A DNA stretch of 64,000 nt. It comes from Streptomyces sp. B93 (GTDB lineage Bacteria > Actinomycetota > Actinomycetes > Streptomycetales > Streptomycetaceae). The position numbers were made by a program, and so were the translations under genes. The stretch lies in assembly GCF_018070565.1 (NCBI RefSeq), contig NZ_JAGPXL010000004.1, positions 62,001 through 126,000 on the forward strand. The letters are read 5' to 3'. Positions within the stretch are counted from its first letter, which is position 1. Every line of letters starts with the position of its first letter. Below, one piece after another: positions 54,801-62,107 of the stretch. A model generated the notes under the pieces. It was not told the origin of the DNA, searched no databases, and was given only the letters and a program-made list of their open reading frames with translations.

Positions 54801-55554
54801 TCCCGTGGCGCCGGGAGTGCTCGACCGCCCGCAGCGCCGAACGGCCCGCCCGCAACGCCAGCCGTACCCCTTGCGCGTCGCTCGGCCGGTCGCGGAAGCG
54901 CGCAAGGGCCGCGTGGACGGTGGCGCAGCTGACGAGACCAGCCTCCGGATGGTCGGCGGTGACACCGGTGAAGGCCTCGTCGGCCCACCGTGCGGCATTC
55001 TCCAGGGCGGTCATGTCGCCCGACTCCAGGCGGAAGAAGGCGGACTGCGCCAGCCGGGCCAGGAGGCTGGGGCGGACCAGGTCGTCCGCGGGGAGCCCTT
55101 CGGCCAGCCGCACGGCGTGTGGGTGCGACGGCCTCTGTGGCTCGAAGTGGCGGGGCGAGGGCTCCTCCGGGTAGGTCGCCGCCACGGCCACCGGATCGTC
55201 CGCCCGCCGGCCCTGGGTCTGGGCGGCGAGATGGTGGTGGACCTCGTCCGACAGCCGGTGGTCATCGAAGCGCAGCGCCAGAGTCCGCTCGGCCAGCCAC
55301 AGGTGCAGCACCCAGCGGGGCCGCCGCGGATCCCGCCTCTCCCCTACGTCGAGTGCGTACTCCAGCACTGCCACCGCGGCCACCGCGCAGTCCCGGCCGC
55401 CCTCGCTCCAGGACCCGCGCAGCAGTCCGGCCGCCGATGGCAGCCAGCTGTCCGGAGCCTCGCCGACGTCGGCCATGTGCCGTTCGACGGCAGGTGTCCA
55501 CGCCGCCTCGCACCGCACCAGTAGGCGGTCCACGGCCGTTCGTATCTCTGGCAC
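51814..55554 (-). CDS. TPR-CHAT protease (second CHAT module)
   Basis: 1246 residues. Residues about 1-880 are helical TPR-like repeats. The C-terminal CHAT domain has LWWSASGPLAHLPLHAAG, SSYTPSIRALRHAR, His1113 in VHFACHGLSD and Cys1154 in VLLACHTTRT, then VVGALWEAPD. His-Cys spacing (41) equals that of the first copy, and the pre-CHAT region is alignable (GPIVLVNIDRLRSDALVVT against GPIVVVNVSEYRCDALLLT). The N-terminal repeats differ, suggesting different ligands or partners. First gene of a three-gene operon. Confidence 0.92.
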   Translation of the reverse strand: MPEIRTAVDRLLVRCEAAWTPAVERHMADVGEAPDSWLPSAAGLLRGSWSEGGRDCAVAAVAVLEYALDVGERRDPRRPRWVLHLWLAERTLALRFDDHRLSDEVHHHLAAQTQGRRADDPVAVAATYPEEPSPRHFEPQRPSHPHAVRLAEGLPADDLVRPSLLARLAQSAFFRLESGDMTALENAARWADEAFTGVTADHPEAGLVSCATVHAALARFRDRPSDAQGVRLALRAGRSALRAVEHSRRHGTRPVDREAASAHLVFSLALTASVPLHPDQEVVDEAIAQLEAFRACAPPDDNGIYAGNMPGLLSARAVLTGSRADLRRSDELWAALQRDLPPDHPLLPHIADKRAACAELERMLTRLPISGTQLLKLVRPMLGQLLSGVRLPPVQMYVPPGRPGVRSPGPGPEEFAPFLGFPRAATADAAPGRPEGVTVAWPPGPPADAGPAKSPSAADLDGLPPEAAAVHGALLGAGVSDPRRLALAVDQLKKVLAGPLPDGQRGRVATVLVQMLASQFTFSEDFRHLEQAVRCGDEQLALLPATSARYVELLCAVEMHRHSYGAMHQDEATIARACDALAWAVGRMPETSASWLGCAIPYAHALASVSWMRRDVAGTQEAVRLVELSARRLEALPDQPGYSPESAQLREQLRPALATVAELVHRAHDEVTWHRYGDEEPVSWTAAADRALPPRARFANARMALGEAVERRDWTLATDAAAAALEVLPLVVSQALQRDDRQAVLRTALLGNRYPAPAGPRRGADLPDRLEGTSLARTACAVALAAGRTEQAAALLEQGRAVLMGQDLQARSDVSDLAAVHPRTAREFTTLASRVRETETGTPDGPVEATRIRQQHAVVEEWQQLLARIRELDGFGNFLLPPSAEQMRREAKEGPIVLVNIDRLRSDALVVTAEDIKLVPLEVTEGQLAHTARRFLSTVSMGVGESRARRREAAEAVFDTLEWLWDTVAEPVLEAAALTRPIPAGTPRGAVPRLWWSASGPLAHLPLHAAGHHRTTELGQGRSVLDRVASSYTPSIRALRHARQAAVAGGGAGPSLAVGRPTGADGAEGASAAEVAAMARTMSGLRIVQGADATVGRVLTELSSAAIVHFACHGLSDAEDPSRSHLELADGRLEVRDVARGHLPHARLAVLLACHTTRTDRLPDEAVHLTSAFQTAGYPQVVGALWEAPDLVSVRLTERLYRALRTYGGGLDVTDTARAVHGIVRELRARHAGSPGVWAPYVHTGR

Positions 55555-55636
55555 ACCGCCAGTCTTCCTGAGGGCGGCGGGCTATAGACGCCATCCGGAA
55601 ATCTCCGACAAACGATGGACCCCAACGCCCCCGGGC

Positions 55637-56386
55637 TCAGGCCGATCCGCCGCGGCGGCTGCGCAGCCACCACGCCCCACCGCCGAGGACGGCGACGCCC
55701 GCCCCGACGCCCAGGAGCACGGCGAGCGGCACGCCGCCGTCCCCGTCCGTGCCCGTGCCCGTAGGCGTGTCCGTGGCCGTGTCCGTGGCCTCCGCGACGG
55801 TCTCCCCCGGGGCGGTGCCGGGCGAGGGAACGGCCGTGGTGGGCTCCGGCGTGGGGCTGGGGGCGACGGGCTTCGCCCCAGGGGCCGCGGGCTTCAGCCG
55901 CAGGACGGGCGCGGGGTGCCCGTGACCGTGGTCGTCCTCGGCCTCGTCCTCCAGCTCGATCCAGCGGTCCACCCCGCCGTCGCTGTAGCTCTGGAGGGTC
56001 TTGAAGACCAGTTTCCCGGCGTCGGGCAACTGCCGTACGACGACCACGTACTCGGCGTCCTCGCCCACGGCGAGCTTCGGCCCCGAGACGGTGTACCCCC
56101 GGCTGGTGGCGGTCAGCTTCCACCCCTCGGGGCCTTCCTTGTAGGTGAGGTCGTCCGCGGTGATGCCCTTGGGCAGGATCACCTCCAGCCCGGTGATGCC
56201 CGCGGAAGCCGACTCCGAGGCGGCCGAGAAGGTCAGCGCGACGTTCTGGTCGAGGGCGCGGGCGCCCTCCGCCTCGACCTCGGCGTGGGCCGCGGCCGGT
56301 ACCGCGGTGGCGACGGTGACCGCGAGGGCGACCGCTGTGAGGGCGCCGAATCGGCGCAGGCTGAGTACCAAGGTCGGACGGTGCAC
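55637..56386 (-). CDS. YcnI-family (DUF1775) secreted, membrane-anchored protein
   Basis: 249 residues from GTG with AGGGAG upstream. Sec signal (RRFGALTAVALAVTVATAVPAAAHAEVEAEG, cut before His-Ala-Glu, which leaves a mature N-terminal His typical of copper-binding YcnI). DUF1775 core at about 35-160, a Pro/Thr-rich stalk, and a C-terminal TM helix VPLAVLLGVGAGVAVLGGGAWWL with RSRR anchor. A DDHGHGH stretch may add metal binding. YcnI proteins bind Cu(II) at the cell surface. The downstream neighbours are a sigma factor gene and a Met/His-rich protein. Confidence 0.92.
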   Translation of the reverse strand: MHRPTLVLSLRRFGALTAVALAVTVATAVPAAAHAEVEAEGARALDQNVALTFSAASESASAGITGLEVILPKGITADDLTYKEGPEGWKLTATSRGYTVSGPKLAVGEDAEYVVVVRQLPDAGKLVFKTLQSYSDGGVDRWIELEDEAEDDHGHGHPAPVLRLKPAAPGAKPVAPSPTPEPTTAVPSPGTAPGETVAEATDTATDTPTGTGTDGDGGVPLAVLLGVGAGVAVLGGGAWWLRSRRGGSA

Positions 56387-56525
56387 GGGCAACTCCCTCT
56401 TCGTGATGGTGTGGTGCGGCAGGGCAGACGCGGGGCGCCGTGTTCGGGCGTGGTTCCCCGGTGCCGTCGCCATGCCGTGAGCGGGGCCGCTGCCGCCCGG
56501 CCGGAAACCGGGCGGCAGCGCCGGG

Positions 56526-57149
56526 TCAGGCCGCGGCGACCGCTGGTGTGCGGCGCTCGGCGTCGTCGAGCCACTCGATCAGCGAGGTGCGCGCCCGGGC
56601 GACGCGGGAGCGCACCGTGCCGACGGGGCAGCCGCTGACCCCGGCCGCCTCCGCGTAGGGCAGCCCGACCAGTTGGGTGAGGACGAATGCCTCACGGCGG
56701 TCGCCCGGAAGCGCGTCCAGCAGTTCGGCGAGGGCGATGCCGTCGTCGAATCCGGGCAGCCCGCGCGGCTGGGCGCGTTCGGCCGCCGACTGCCAGTCGT
56801 CGGTGTCCGACAGGCGGGGGCGGGAGGAGGCGTAACGGATGCTGTCGATCACCGCGCGGCGGGCGATGGACAGCAGCCAGGTGCGGGCCGAGGAACGGCC
56901 CTCGAACCGGTGGAGGCTGCTCAGGGCACGCAGGAACGTGTCCTGGGTCAGGTCCTCCGCGCTCTGCGGGTCGGCGCCGAGGAACATCACATAGCGGCGT
57001 ACGTCCCGGTGCAGGGCGCGGACGAAGAGGTCGACGGCGTCGGGGTCGCCGCCGCGGGCGGCCAGTGCCCAGACGGTGACCGAATCGTCCCTCGACTCTG
57101 CTGTGGGCTCTTCGTGCGGGGCAATCGGGGGCGGGGCAGGAGTGAGCAC
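56526..57149 (-). CDS. ECF RNA polymerase sigma factor
   Basis: 207 residues from GTG with GGAGGGACAGCAG upstream. Region 2 at about 35-100: VDLFVRALHRDVRRYVMFLGADPQSAEDLTQDTFLRAL, RTWLLSIARRAVIDSIR. Region 4 at about 140-190: LLDALPGDRREAFVLTQLVGLPYAEAAGVSGCPVGTVRSRVARART. No anti-sigma gene follows; the next gene is YcnI, which may be in its regulon or operon. Group like SigC/SigM-type ECFs of Streptomyces. Confidence 0.94.
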   Translation of the reverse strand: MLTPAPPPIAPHEEPTAESRDDSVTVWALAARGGDPDAVDLFVRALHRDVRRYVMFLGADPQSAEDLTQDTFLRALSSLHRFEGRSSARTWLLSIARRAVIDSIRYASSRPRLSDTDDWQSAAERAQPRGLPGFDDGIALAELLDALPGDRREAFVLTQLVGLPYAEAAGVSGCPVGTVRSRVARARTSLIEWLDDAERRTPAVAAA

Positions 57150-57382
57150 CTGCTGTCCCTCCTTCTCGGGAATCCGGGGATCCGGGAGTCCGGGACGCCG
57201 GGGAACCGGGCAACAACCTGGCTCCGCGGCGGCGCGCTCAGGTCCGCGCGCACGGCACGGCGGCTGGCGGGCGGCCCCGGTGAACGGGTGTTGGGGTCGT
57301 CGGCCGGGCATCGGTGCGCACGGCCGGTACCGAGGCGGGGTGCCGACGGCTCGCCGTCCCCGCCACGGGAAACCTGCTGTCG

Positions 57383-58132
57383 TCAGGCGACAGCGGCCCC
57401 CAGGGGCGGACCCCGAGAAGTGATCGCATGGGCGAGGAGGAGCCGCCGCGGTCCACGGTCCGAGCGGCCTCGGCGGAGGCCCGCGCGGGGCCGGTGCGGC
57501 GGGGCGGGCAGCCGGAGGACCAGGCGCAGCGGAGCGACGAGCCATCCGGCGAGAGCCCGCAGGATGCGGAAGGCGGCGCGCTCGCCGTGGGCGAGCCAGA
57601 GACCGGACAGCAGCGCGGCCAGCAGGTGCGCGGCGAGCATGCCGGTCGAGGACATGCCCCCCATGCCGTGGTCCATGGCCCGCGCGGCCCCCATGTGGTG
57701 CATGGCCCCCATGGAGTGCGGGTCGCCCATCGGGTGGTCCATGGAGGCCATGGAGGCCATGGAGGCCATGGACGTCGGCATGCCGCCGTCGTGCCCCGTG
57801 CCCGACGGCGAACCGCACAGCAGATAGCCCAGCCACCGCTGGACGAGCGACCCGCCACCGGACGGTTCCGGGTGGACGACCGCCTGGGCGAGCGAGAACG
57901 ACGCGTGGAGCGCGGCCTGGGCGAGGACCACCGCGGAGCCGACCAGCACCGGCCCCCGTTCCCGGCGGGCCAGCAGCCAACCCGTGCCGCCGGTCGCCGC
58001 CGCCCCCGCGGCCATGGCCCACCAGGGCACCGCGGTTCCCGACATCATGACGTGGCCCAGGGAGGCGAGCAGCACACAGACGGCCGCGAACACCGCGGCC
58101 CTGAGCGTGCGAGAACACCCCCCAGCAGTCAT
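57383..58132 (-). CDS. Membrane protein with Met/His-rich loop (DUF5134-like)
   Basis: 249 residues with about six TM helices. Between helices 4 and 5 lies a Met/His/Ser-rich loop: TSMASMASMASMDHPMGDPHSMGAMHHMG. This loop resembles copper-binding sequences of CopC/PcoE-type proteins and is encoded by a 9-bp repeat (ATGGAGGCC, about 57738-57772). The C-terminal 45 residues are Arg-rich. I cannot name the family with certainty. Copper handling is inferred from the loop and the YcnI gene nearby. Confidence 0.75.
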   Translation of the reverse strand: MTAGGCSRTLRAAVFAAVCVLLASLGHVMMSGTAVPWWAMAAGAAATGGTGWLLARRERGPVLVGSAVVLAQAALHASFSLAQAVVHPEPSGGGSLVQRWLGYLLCGSPSGTGHDGGMPTSMASMASMASMDHPMGDPHSMGAMHHMGAARAMDHGMGGMSSTGMLAAHLLAALLSGLWLAHGERAAFRILRALAGWLVAPLRLVLRLPAPPHRPRAGLRRGRSDRGPRRLLLAHAITSRGPPLGAAVA

Positions 58133-58322
58133 GGCGCCTCATCTTCGCAGTCCGGGTCCCACGGGTCACGAGAGGGTACGCACCTGCTGCCGGTGTCCGA
58201 CTCAATGCGGCAGCTGTGATCCACGCCACGCGAACAGGCGGGAACCAGCGGGGTGTTCCGTCCGACTCCTGCCCAGGCCCCGCATGTGCCGCCGGGGTGG
58301 AGCGGGGTTGGGGAGGGCGCCG

Positions 58323-59531
58323 GTGACGACGGAGCAGAGGGGGATCCGGCCCGCGGCCGGGAGCCGCCCCGGGCGGGGAGGCACCGCCATGACCGCGTTG
58401 CTGACGTGTGCCATGGCGTTCTCGATGATGCAGTTGTTCCTGCTCGGTGCCCTCGGACCGCGGCTCGTGGACGACTTGGAGGTGTCACCCACCGTCCTGG
58501 GCCTGGCCACGACCGTCGGCTTCGGGGCGGCGGCCGTCCTCTCCCCGGTCGGCGGGCGGGTGGTGGACCGTGTGGGGCCGCGCCGCTGCCTGGTCGCACT
58601 GCTGCTGGTGTCGGCGGTCGCCCTGGCACTGATCGGGGCGGCGCCCCGGGCGTGGTTCCTGCTGGCCGCGGTGGCGCTCGGCGGACTGCCGCAGGCGCTC
58701 GCGAACCCCGCCACGAACAGGACGATCCTGGCGGCCGTGCCCGCCGAACGGCGTGCCTCCGTGACCGGAACGAAGCAGTCGGGTGTCCAGGTGGGCGCGT
58801 TCGCCGCCGGGTTGCCGCTGGCCGCGCTGGCCGGGCTCGTCGGCTGGCGCGGCGCGGTGTGGACGGCCGCCGCGACGGCGGTGGTGGTGGCGGTGTGGGC
58901 GGCACGTGCGCTGCCCGCCGACCCGCCCCCCACGTTCACGCGCGCCGCATGGACGCCGCGGGGCACCATCGCCTGGCTGGCGGTGTTCTCGCTGCTGCTG
59001 GGATGCGGCATCGCCTCCGTGAACACCTACCTCGCCCTGTACGGCGTGCGCCGACTGGAGATGGGCCCGACGGCCGCCGCCGCTCTGGTGGCGGTGCTGG
59101 GCGTCGCGGGGATCGCCGGGCGGGTGGGCTGGTCCAAGGCCGCCGGGAACCCGGGGCACGCACGCTGGCTGCCGGGCGGACTGGCGGCCGGGGCGGTGGC
59201 GGCGGCTCTGCTGCTCGCGGCCTCGGCGTACGGGCGTCCGCTGGCGTGGGTCGCGGCGGTGGCCGTGGGCGTTTTCGGCGTGGCCGCAAACGCGGTCTCC
59301 ATGGTGCTGGTGATGCAGCGGGCCGCGCCCGGACGGGCCGGGCAGGACTCGGCGCTGGTCTCGGGCGGTTTCTTCGCCGGTTTCGCGCTCGGTCCCCCGC
59401 TGTTCGGTCTGCTGGCCGCCGCCGGACACTACGGCACGGGGTGGCTGCTCGTCGCGGCCGAGTTCGCGGGCGCGGGCGTGGTCGCACTGGCCTGGGCCGC
59501 GCGGGACCGGCGAACGGTCGCACGGCGATGA
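58323..59531 (+). CDS. MFS transporter
   Basis: 402 residues from GTG; an ATG at 58389 with GGAGG 8 bases upstream is an equally good start (380 residues). Twelve TM helices. MFS features: motif A-like GGRVVDRVGPRRCL between TM2 and TM3, GTKQSGVQVGAFAAGLPLAALAG in TM5, and a central loop after AARALPADPPP. Substrate unknown. The stop overlaps the hydrolase start in ATGA, so a sugar or oligosaccharide substrate is plausible. Confidence 0.9.
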   Translation: MTTEQRGIRPAAGSRPGRGGTAMTALLTCAMAFSMMQLFLLGALGPRLVDDLEVSPTVLGLATTVGFGAAAVLSPVGGRVVDRVGPRRCLVALLLVSAVALALIGAAPRAWFLLAAVALGGLPQALANPATNRTILAAVPAERRASVTGTKQSGVQVGAFAAGLPLAALAGLVGWRGAVWTAAATAVVVAVWAARALPADPPPTFTRAAWTPRGTIAWLAVFSLLLGCGIASVNTYLALYGVRRLEMGPTAAAALVAVLGVAGIAGRVGWSKAAGNPGHARWLPGGLAAGAVAAALLLAASAYGRPLAWVAAVAVGVFGVAANAVSMVLVMQRAAPGRAGQDSALVSGGFFAGFALGPPLFGLLAAAGHYGTGWLLVAAEFAGAGVVALAWAARDRRTVARR

Positions 59532-59800
59532 GCGCGGCCGAGGGCCGGACGGGCACGGCGAACGGCCGCACAGCGATGAGCGCGGCCGAGGGCCCGGCGG
59601 GCACGGCGAACGGCCGCACAGCGATGAGCACGGCCGAGGGCCGGGCGGGCACGGCGAACGGCCGCACAGCGATGAGCACGGCCGAGGGCCCGGCGGGCAC
59701 GGCGAACGGCCGCACAGCGATGAGCACGGCCGAGGGCCCGGCGGGCACGGCGAACGGCCGCACAGCGATGAGCACGGCCGAGGGCCGGACGGGCGCGGCC
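59528..59800 (+). repeat. 48-bp tandem repeat, about 5.7 copies, each carrying an in-frame ATG
   Basis: Units start at 59528, 59576, 59624, 59672, 59720 and 59768 (the last partial). Each reads ATGAGCRCGGCCGAGGGCC... through ...GGCCGCACAGCG, with only 1-3 differences between copies. They encode the hydrolase N-terminus. Unit number can change by recombination in steps of 16 residues. Confidence 0.97.
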
Positions 59801-60793
59801 GACGTCCCCGGGTGGGCCGGTCCCGCGCTGGAGTCCGTCCTGGGCCGGGTGGCCGTCACGCGGGCGGAGGCCGGCGACCGCTTCCCGCTGTTCGCGGACC
59901 CCGCCACCGGCCGGTGGACGACGACCGGGCGGGGCTCGTGGACGGGCGGGTTCTGGGCGGGGCTGTTGTGGCTCCGTGCCCGGTACACGCGGCAGGCGGC
60001 CGACCGCGAGGCCGCGGCGCGGTGCACCGAGCGGCTCACGCCATGGGTGGGAGCCGACACTGCCACCCGCGGGCTGATCTTCTGGTACGGCACCGCCCTG
60101 GCCGACACCCCGGAGGCCACCGCGCTGCGGGTGCGTGCCGCGCACGCCTGCCGGGAGGCCTACGACCCGGAACTCGGCCTCGTCCCCTGGGGCGCGGCGT
60201 TCGGCGGGCCCCGGCTCCTGGCCCGGGTGGACGGTGTGCCCGGCATGGTTCCGCTGCTGGCTTCGGTCGACCCTGGGGCGGCCCGCTCCCACCTGTGCCG
60301 TCACCTCGAACTGTGCCTGGGGAAAGCCCCCTGCCGGTGGTCCTGGCGGTACGAGCGGCCGGTCGGCTGGACGCCCCGCGACGATCCACCGCCCGGCTGG
60401 AGCCGAGGCCGCGCCTGGCTGCTGCTGGCGCTCGCCGAGGCCACCCGGTGTCCCGGCGGCGAGGAACTCGCGGAAGCCGCCGGACTGTTGCTCACCGGGC
60501 CGGTGGTGCCCCCGGCCGACGAGGCACGCCCCGACCGCCCTCCCGACACCTCCGCCGCCGCCATCACCGCGGTGGCCCTGCTCGGGCTCGGCCACCGGGA
60601 GCGGGCCGTGGCCCTGCTGCACGACCTGGTCAGCGCCCATGTCGTGGACGGCCGTCTCCTGAACGGCTGCTACGACCTCGCCTCCGGGACGGCGACACGG
60701 CACCAGCTGGTCTGGGGCGACTTCTTCCTCGCGTACGCGCTCGCGTCGCTCACCGGACTCGTCGACCGGGAAGTCGCCCTGACGGGCCGCTAG
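59528..60793 (+). CDS. GH88-like (unsaturated glucuronyl hydrolase type) protein with N-terminal tandem repeats
   Basis: 421 residues from the first ATG, which overlaps the MFS stop. Residues 1-91 are nearly six copies of a 16-residue repeat MS(A/T)AEGxxGTANGRTA. The catalytic-type (alpha/alpha)6 barrel starts at about 97: RFPLFADPATGRWTTTGRGSWTGGFWAGLLWL, then GLIFWYGTAL, GWSRGRAWLLLALAEAT, DTSAAAITAVALLGLG, and C-terminal HQLVWGDFFLAYAL. This matches GH88/GH105-like hydrolases, which act on unsaturated uronides. Five internal ATGs give alternative starts; the real one is uncertain. Confidence 0.85.
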   Translation: MSAAEGRTGTANGRTAMSAAEGPAGTANGRTAMSTAEGRAGTANGRTAMSTAEGPAGTANGRTAMSTAEGPAGTANGRTAMSTAEGRTGAADVPGWAGPALESVLGRVAVTRAEAGDRFPLFADPATGRWTTTGRGSWTGGFWAGLLWLRARYTRQAADREAAARCTERLTPWVGADTATRGLIFWYGTALADTPEATALRVRAAHACREAYDPELGLVPWGAAFGGPRLLARVDGVPGMVPLLASVDPGAARSHLCRHLELCLGKAPCRWSWRYERPVGWTPRDDPPPGWSRGRAWLLLALAEATRCPGGEELAEAAGLLLTGPVVPPADEARPDRPPDTSAAAITAVALLGLGHRERAVALLHDLVSAHVVDGRLLNGCYDLASGTATRHQLVWGDFFLAYALASLTGLVDREVALTGR

Positions 60794-61962
60794 GTGGCCC
60801 GCAGGACCCGGCGTGCCACCGACGTGATGTGCAGTTCGTCCGGGCCGTCGAGGATGCGGGCCGCCCTGCCGGTGCGGAACAGGGCGGGCAGCGCGGTGTC
60901 CGGGCCGAGGCCCGCGGCCCCGTGCACCTGGATCGCGGCGTCGGCGACCTGCTGAAGCGTGCGGGCTGCGGCCACCTTGGCGAGCCCCACCTCCACGGCG
61001 GCGTCGCGACCCGCGTCCAGGCGGGCCACGGCCTCGTGCACGAGCGGACGGGTCGTCCGCAGGGCGAGCAACGACTCGAAGACGTGGCGCTGGACGAGCT
61101 GGAGGTCGCCGAGCGGCCCCCGGGAGCGGGTACGGGTCATCGCGCGCTCACGCATCAGGTCGAAGGCCCGCGCCGCCTGCCCCAGCCAGCGCAGACAGCG
61201 CAGGGTCCGGCCGAGTTGGAGCCGTTCGCCCGCGACGGCCAGGGCCTTGCCGCGCTCGCCGATCAGATGGTCGGCGTCCACGACGACCTGGTCGAGGGCG
61301 ATCTCCCCCTGCCCGCTCGCACCGAACACGGGCAGTTCCCGCACCACACGGAAGCCGGGTGAGGCGGAGGGGACGAGGAGCAGCGACAGCCCGTCCCGGT
61401 CCGCCGGTCCGCCGTCGGTGCGGGCGAGCACGGTGACCAGGTCGGCCTCGGCGGCGCCGCTGGTGAACCACTTCCGCCCGCTGACCCGCCAGGTCCCGTC
61501 CTCCCCGGGCACGGCGCGGGTGGCCGTGAGGGAGGGGTCCGTGCCCGGTACGTCCGGCTCGGTCATCGCGTAGCAGGCCCGTACCTCCCCGGCGACCAGG
61601 CGCTCGGCGTACCGGTCACGGACGCCGGGGCTGCCGTGCCGCCAGAGCATCAGGGCGTCGAGCAGGGGTGCCGAGCCGAGGGCGGCCGGTCCGTGGTCGC
61701 TGACTCCCTCCGCCTCGGCGACATGGGCGTACGAACACAGCGGGAGCCCCTGTCCGCCGAGTTCCGTGGGGAGCGGGAGCGCCCACAGCCCTTCGGTCCT
61801 GGCCTGCGCCTGGAGCCGGCGCAGGGTGACGGCGGCCCCCGGACCGCCGACGTCCAGTGCCGGCTCGACGGGAAGCACCCGGTCACGTACGAAGGCGGCG
61901 ACGCGATCCCTCAACTCGGCCGTCTCCGGCGGGCATTGAGGCTCTCCGGTGATGTCCCGCAT
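60790..61962 (-). CDS. Acyl-CoA dehydrogenase
   Basis: 390 residues. N-terminal helical domain, central beta domain with the FAD/substrate segment CYAMTEPDVPGTDPSLTATRA and WRVSGRKWFTSGAAEADLVTVLAR, and C-terminal helical domain RTLRCLRWLGQAARAFDLMRERA...QVHGAAGLGPDTALPALFRTGRAARILDGPDELH. It oxidises an acyl-CoA at alpha-beta using FAD. Convergent with the hydrolase (4-bp overlap) and divergent from the CoA-transferase operon, with which it likely forms one catabolic pathway. Confidence 0.94.
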   Translation of the reverse strand: MRDITGEPQCPPETAELRDRVAAFVRDRVLPVEPALDVGGPGAAVTLRRLQAQARTEGLWALPLPTELGGQGLPLCSYAHVAEAEGVSDHGPAALGSAPLLDALMLWRHGSPGVRDRYAERLVAGEVRACYAMTEPDVPGTDPSLTATRAVPGEDGTWRVSGRKWFTSGAAEADLVTVLARTDGGPADRDGLSLLLVPSASPGFRVVRELPVFGASGQGEIALDQVVVDADHLIGERGKALAVAGERLQLGRTLRCLRWLGQAARAFDLMRERAMTRTRSRGPLGDLQLVQRHVFESLLALRTTRPLVHEAVARLDAGRDAAVEVGLAKVAAARTLQQVADAAIQVHGAAGLGPDTALPALFRTGRAARILDGPDELHITSVARRVLRAT

Positions 61963-62107
61963 GCGGTTCTCCCCTCACTTTCCCGGCGGCCGCGGGAACC
62001 CCGGCCGTCGGCCGTCCGACTCCCTCTTCCGTGGAACTGGTCGGGGGTGATCACCCCCGGGTTCCCGCGCGTCAGGAGTCGTCAGGACGCGTCAGGAAAG
62101 GAGAGCC

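Noticed and set aside
59528..59800. Regular repeats considered as a CRISPR array
   Set aside because: Units are contiguous with no unique spacers and code for a protein N-terminus in frame.
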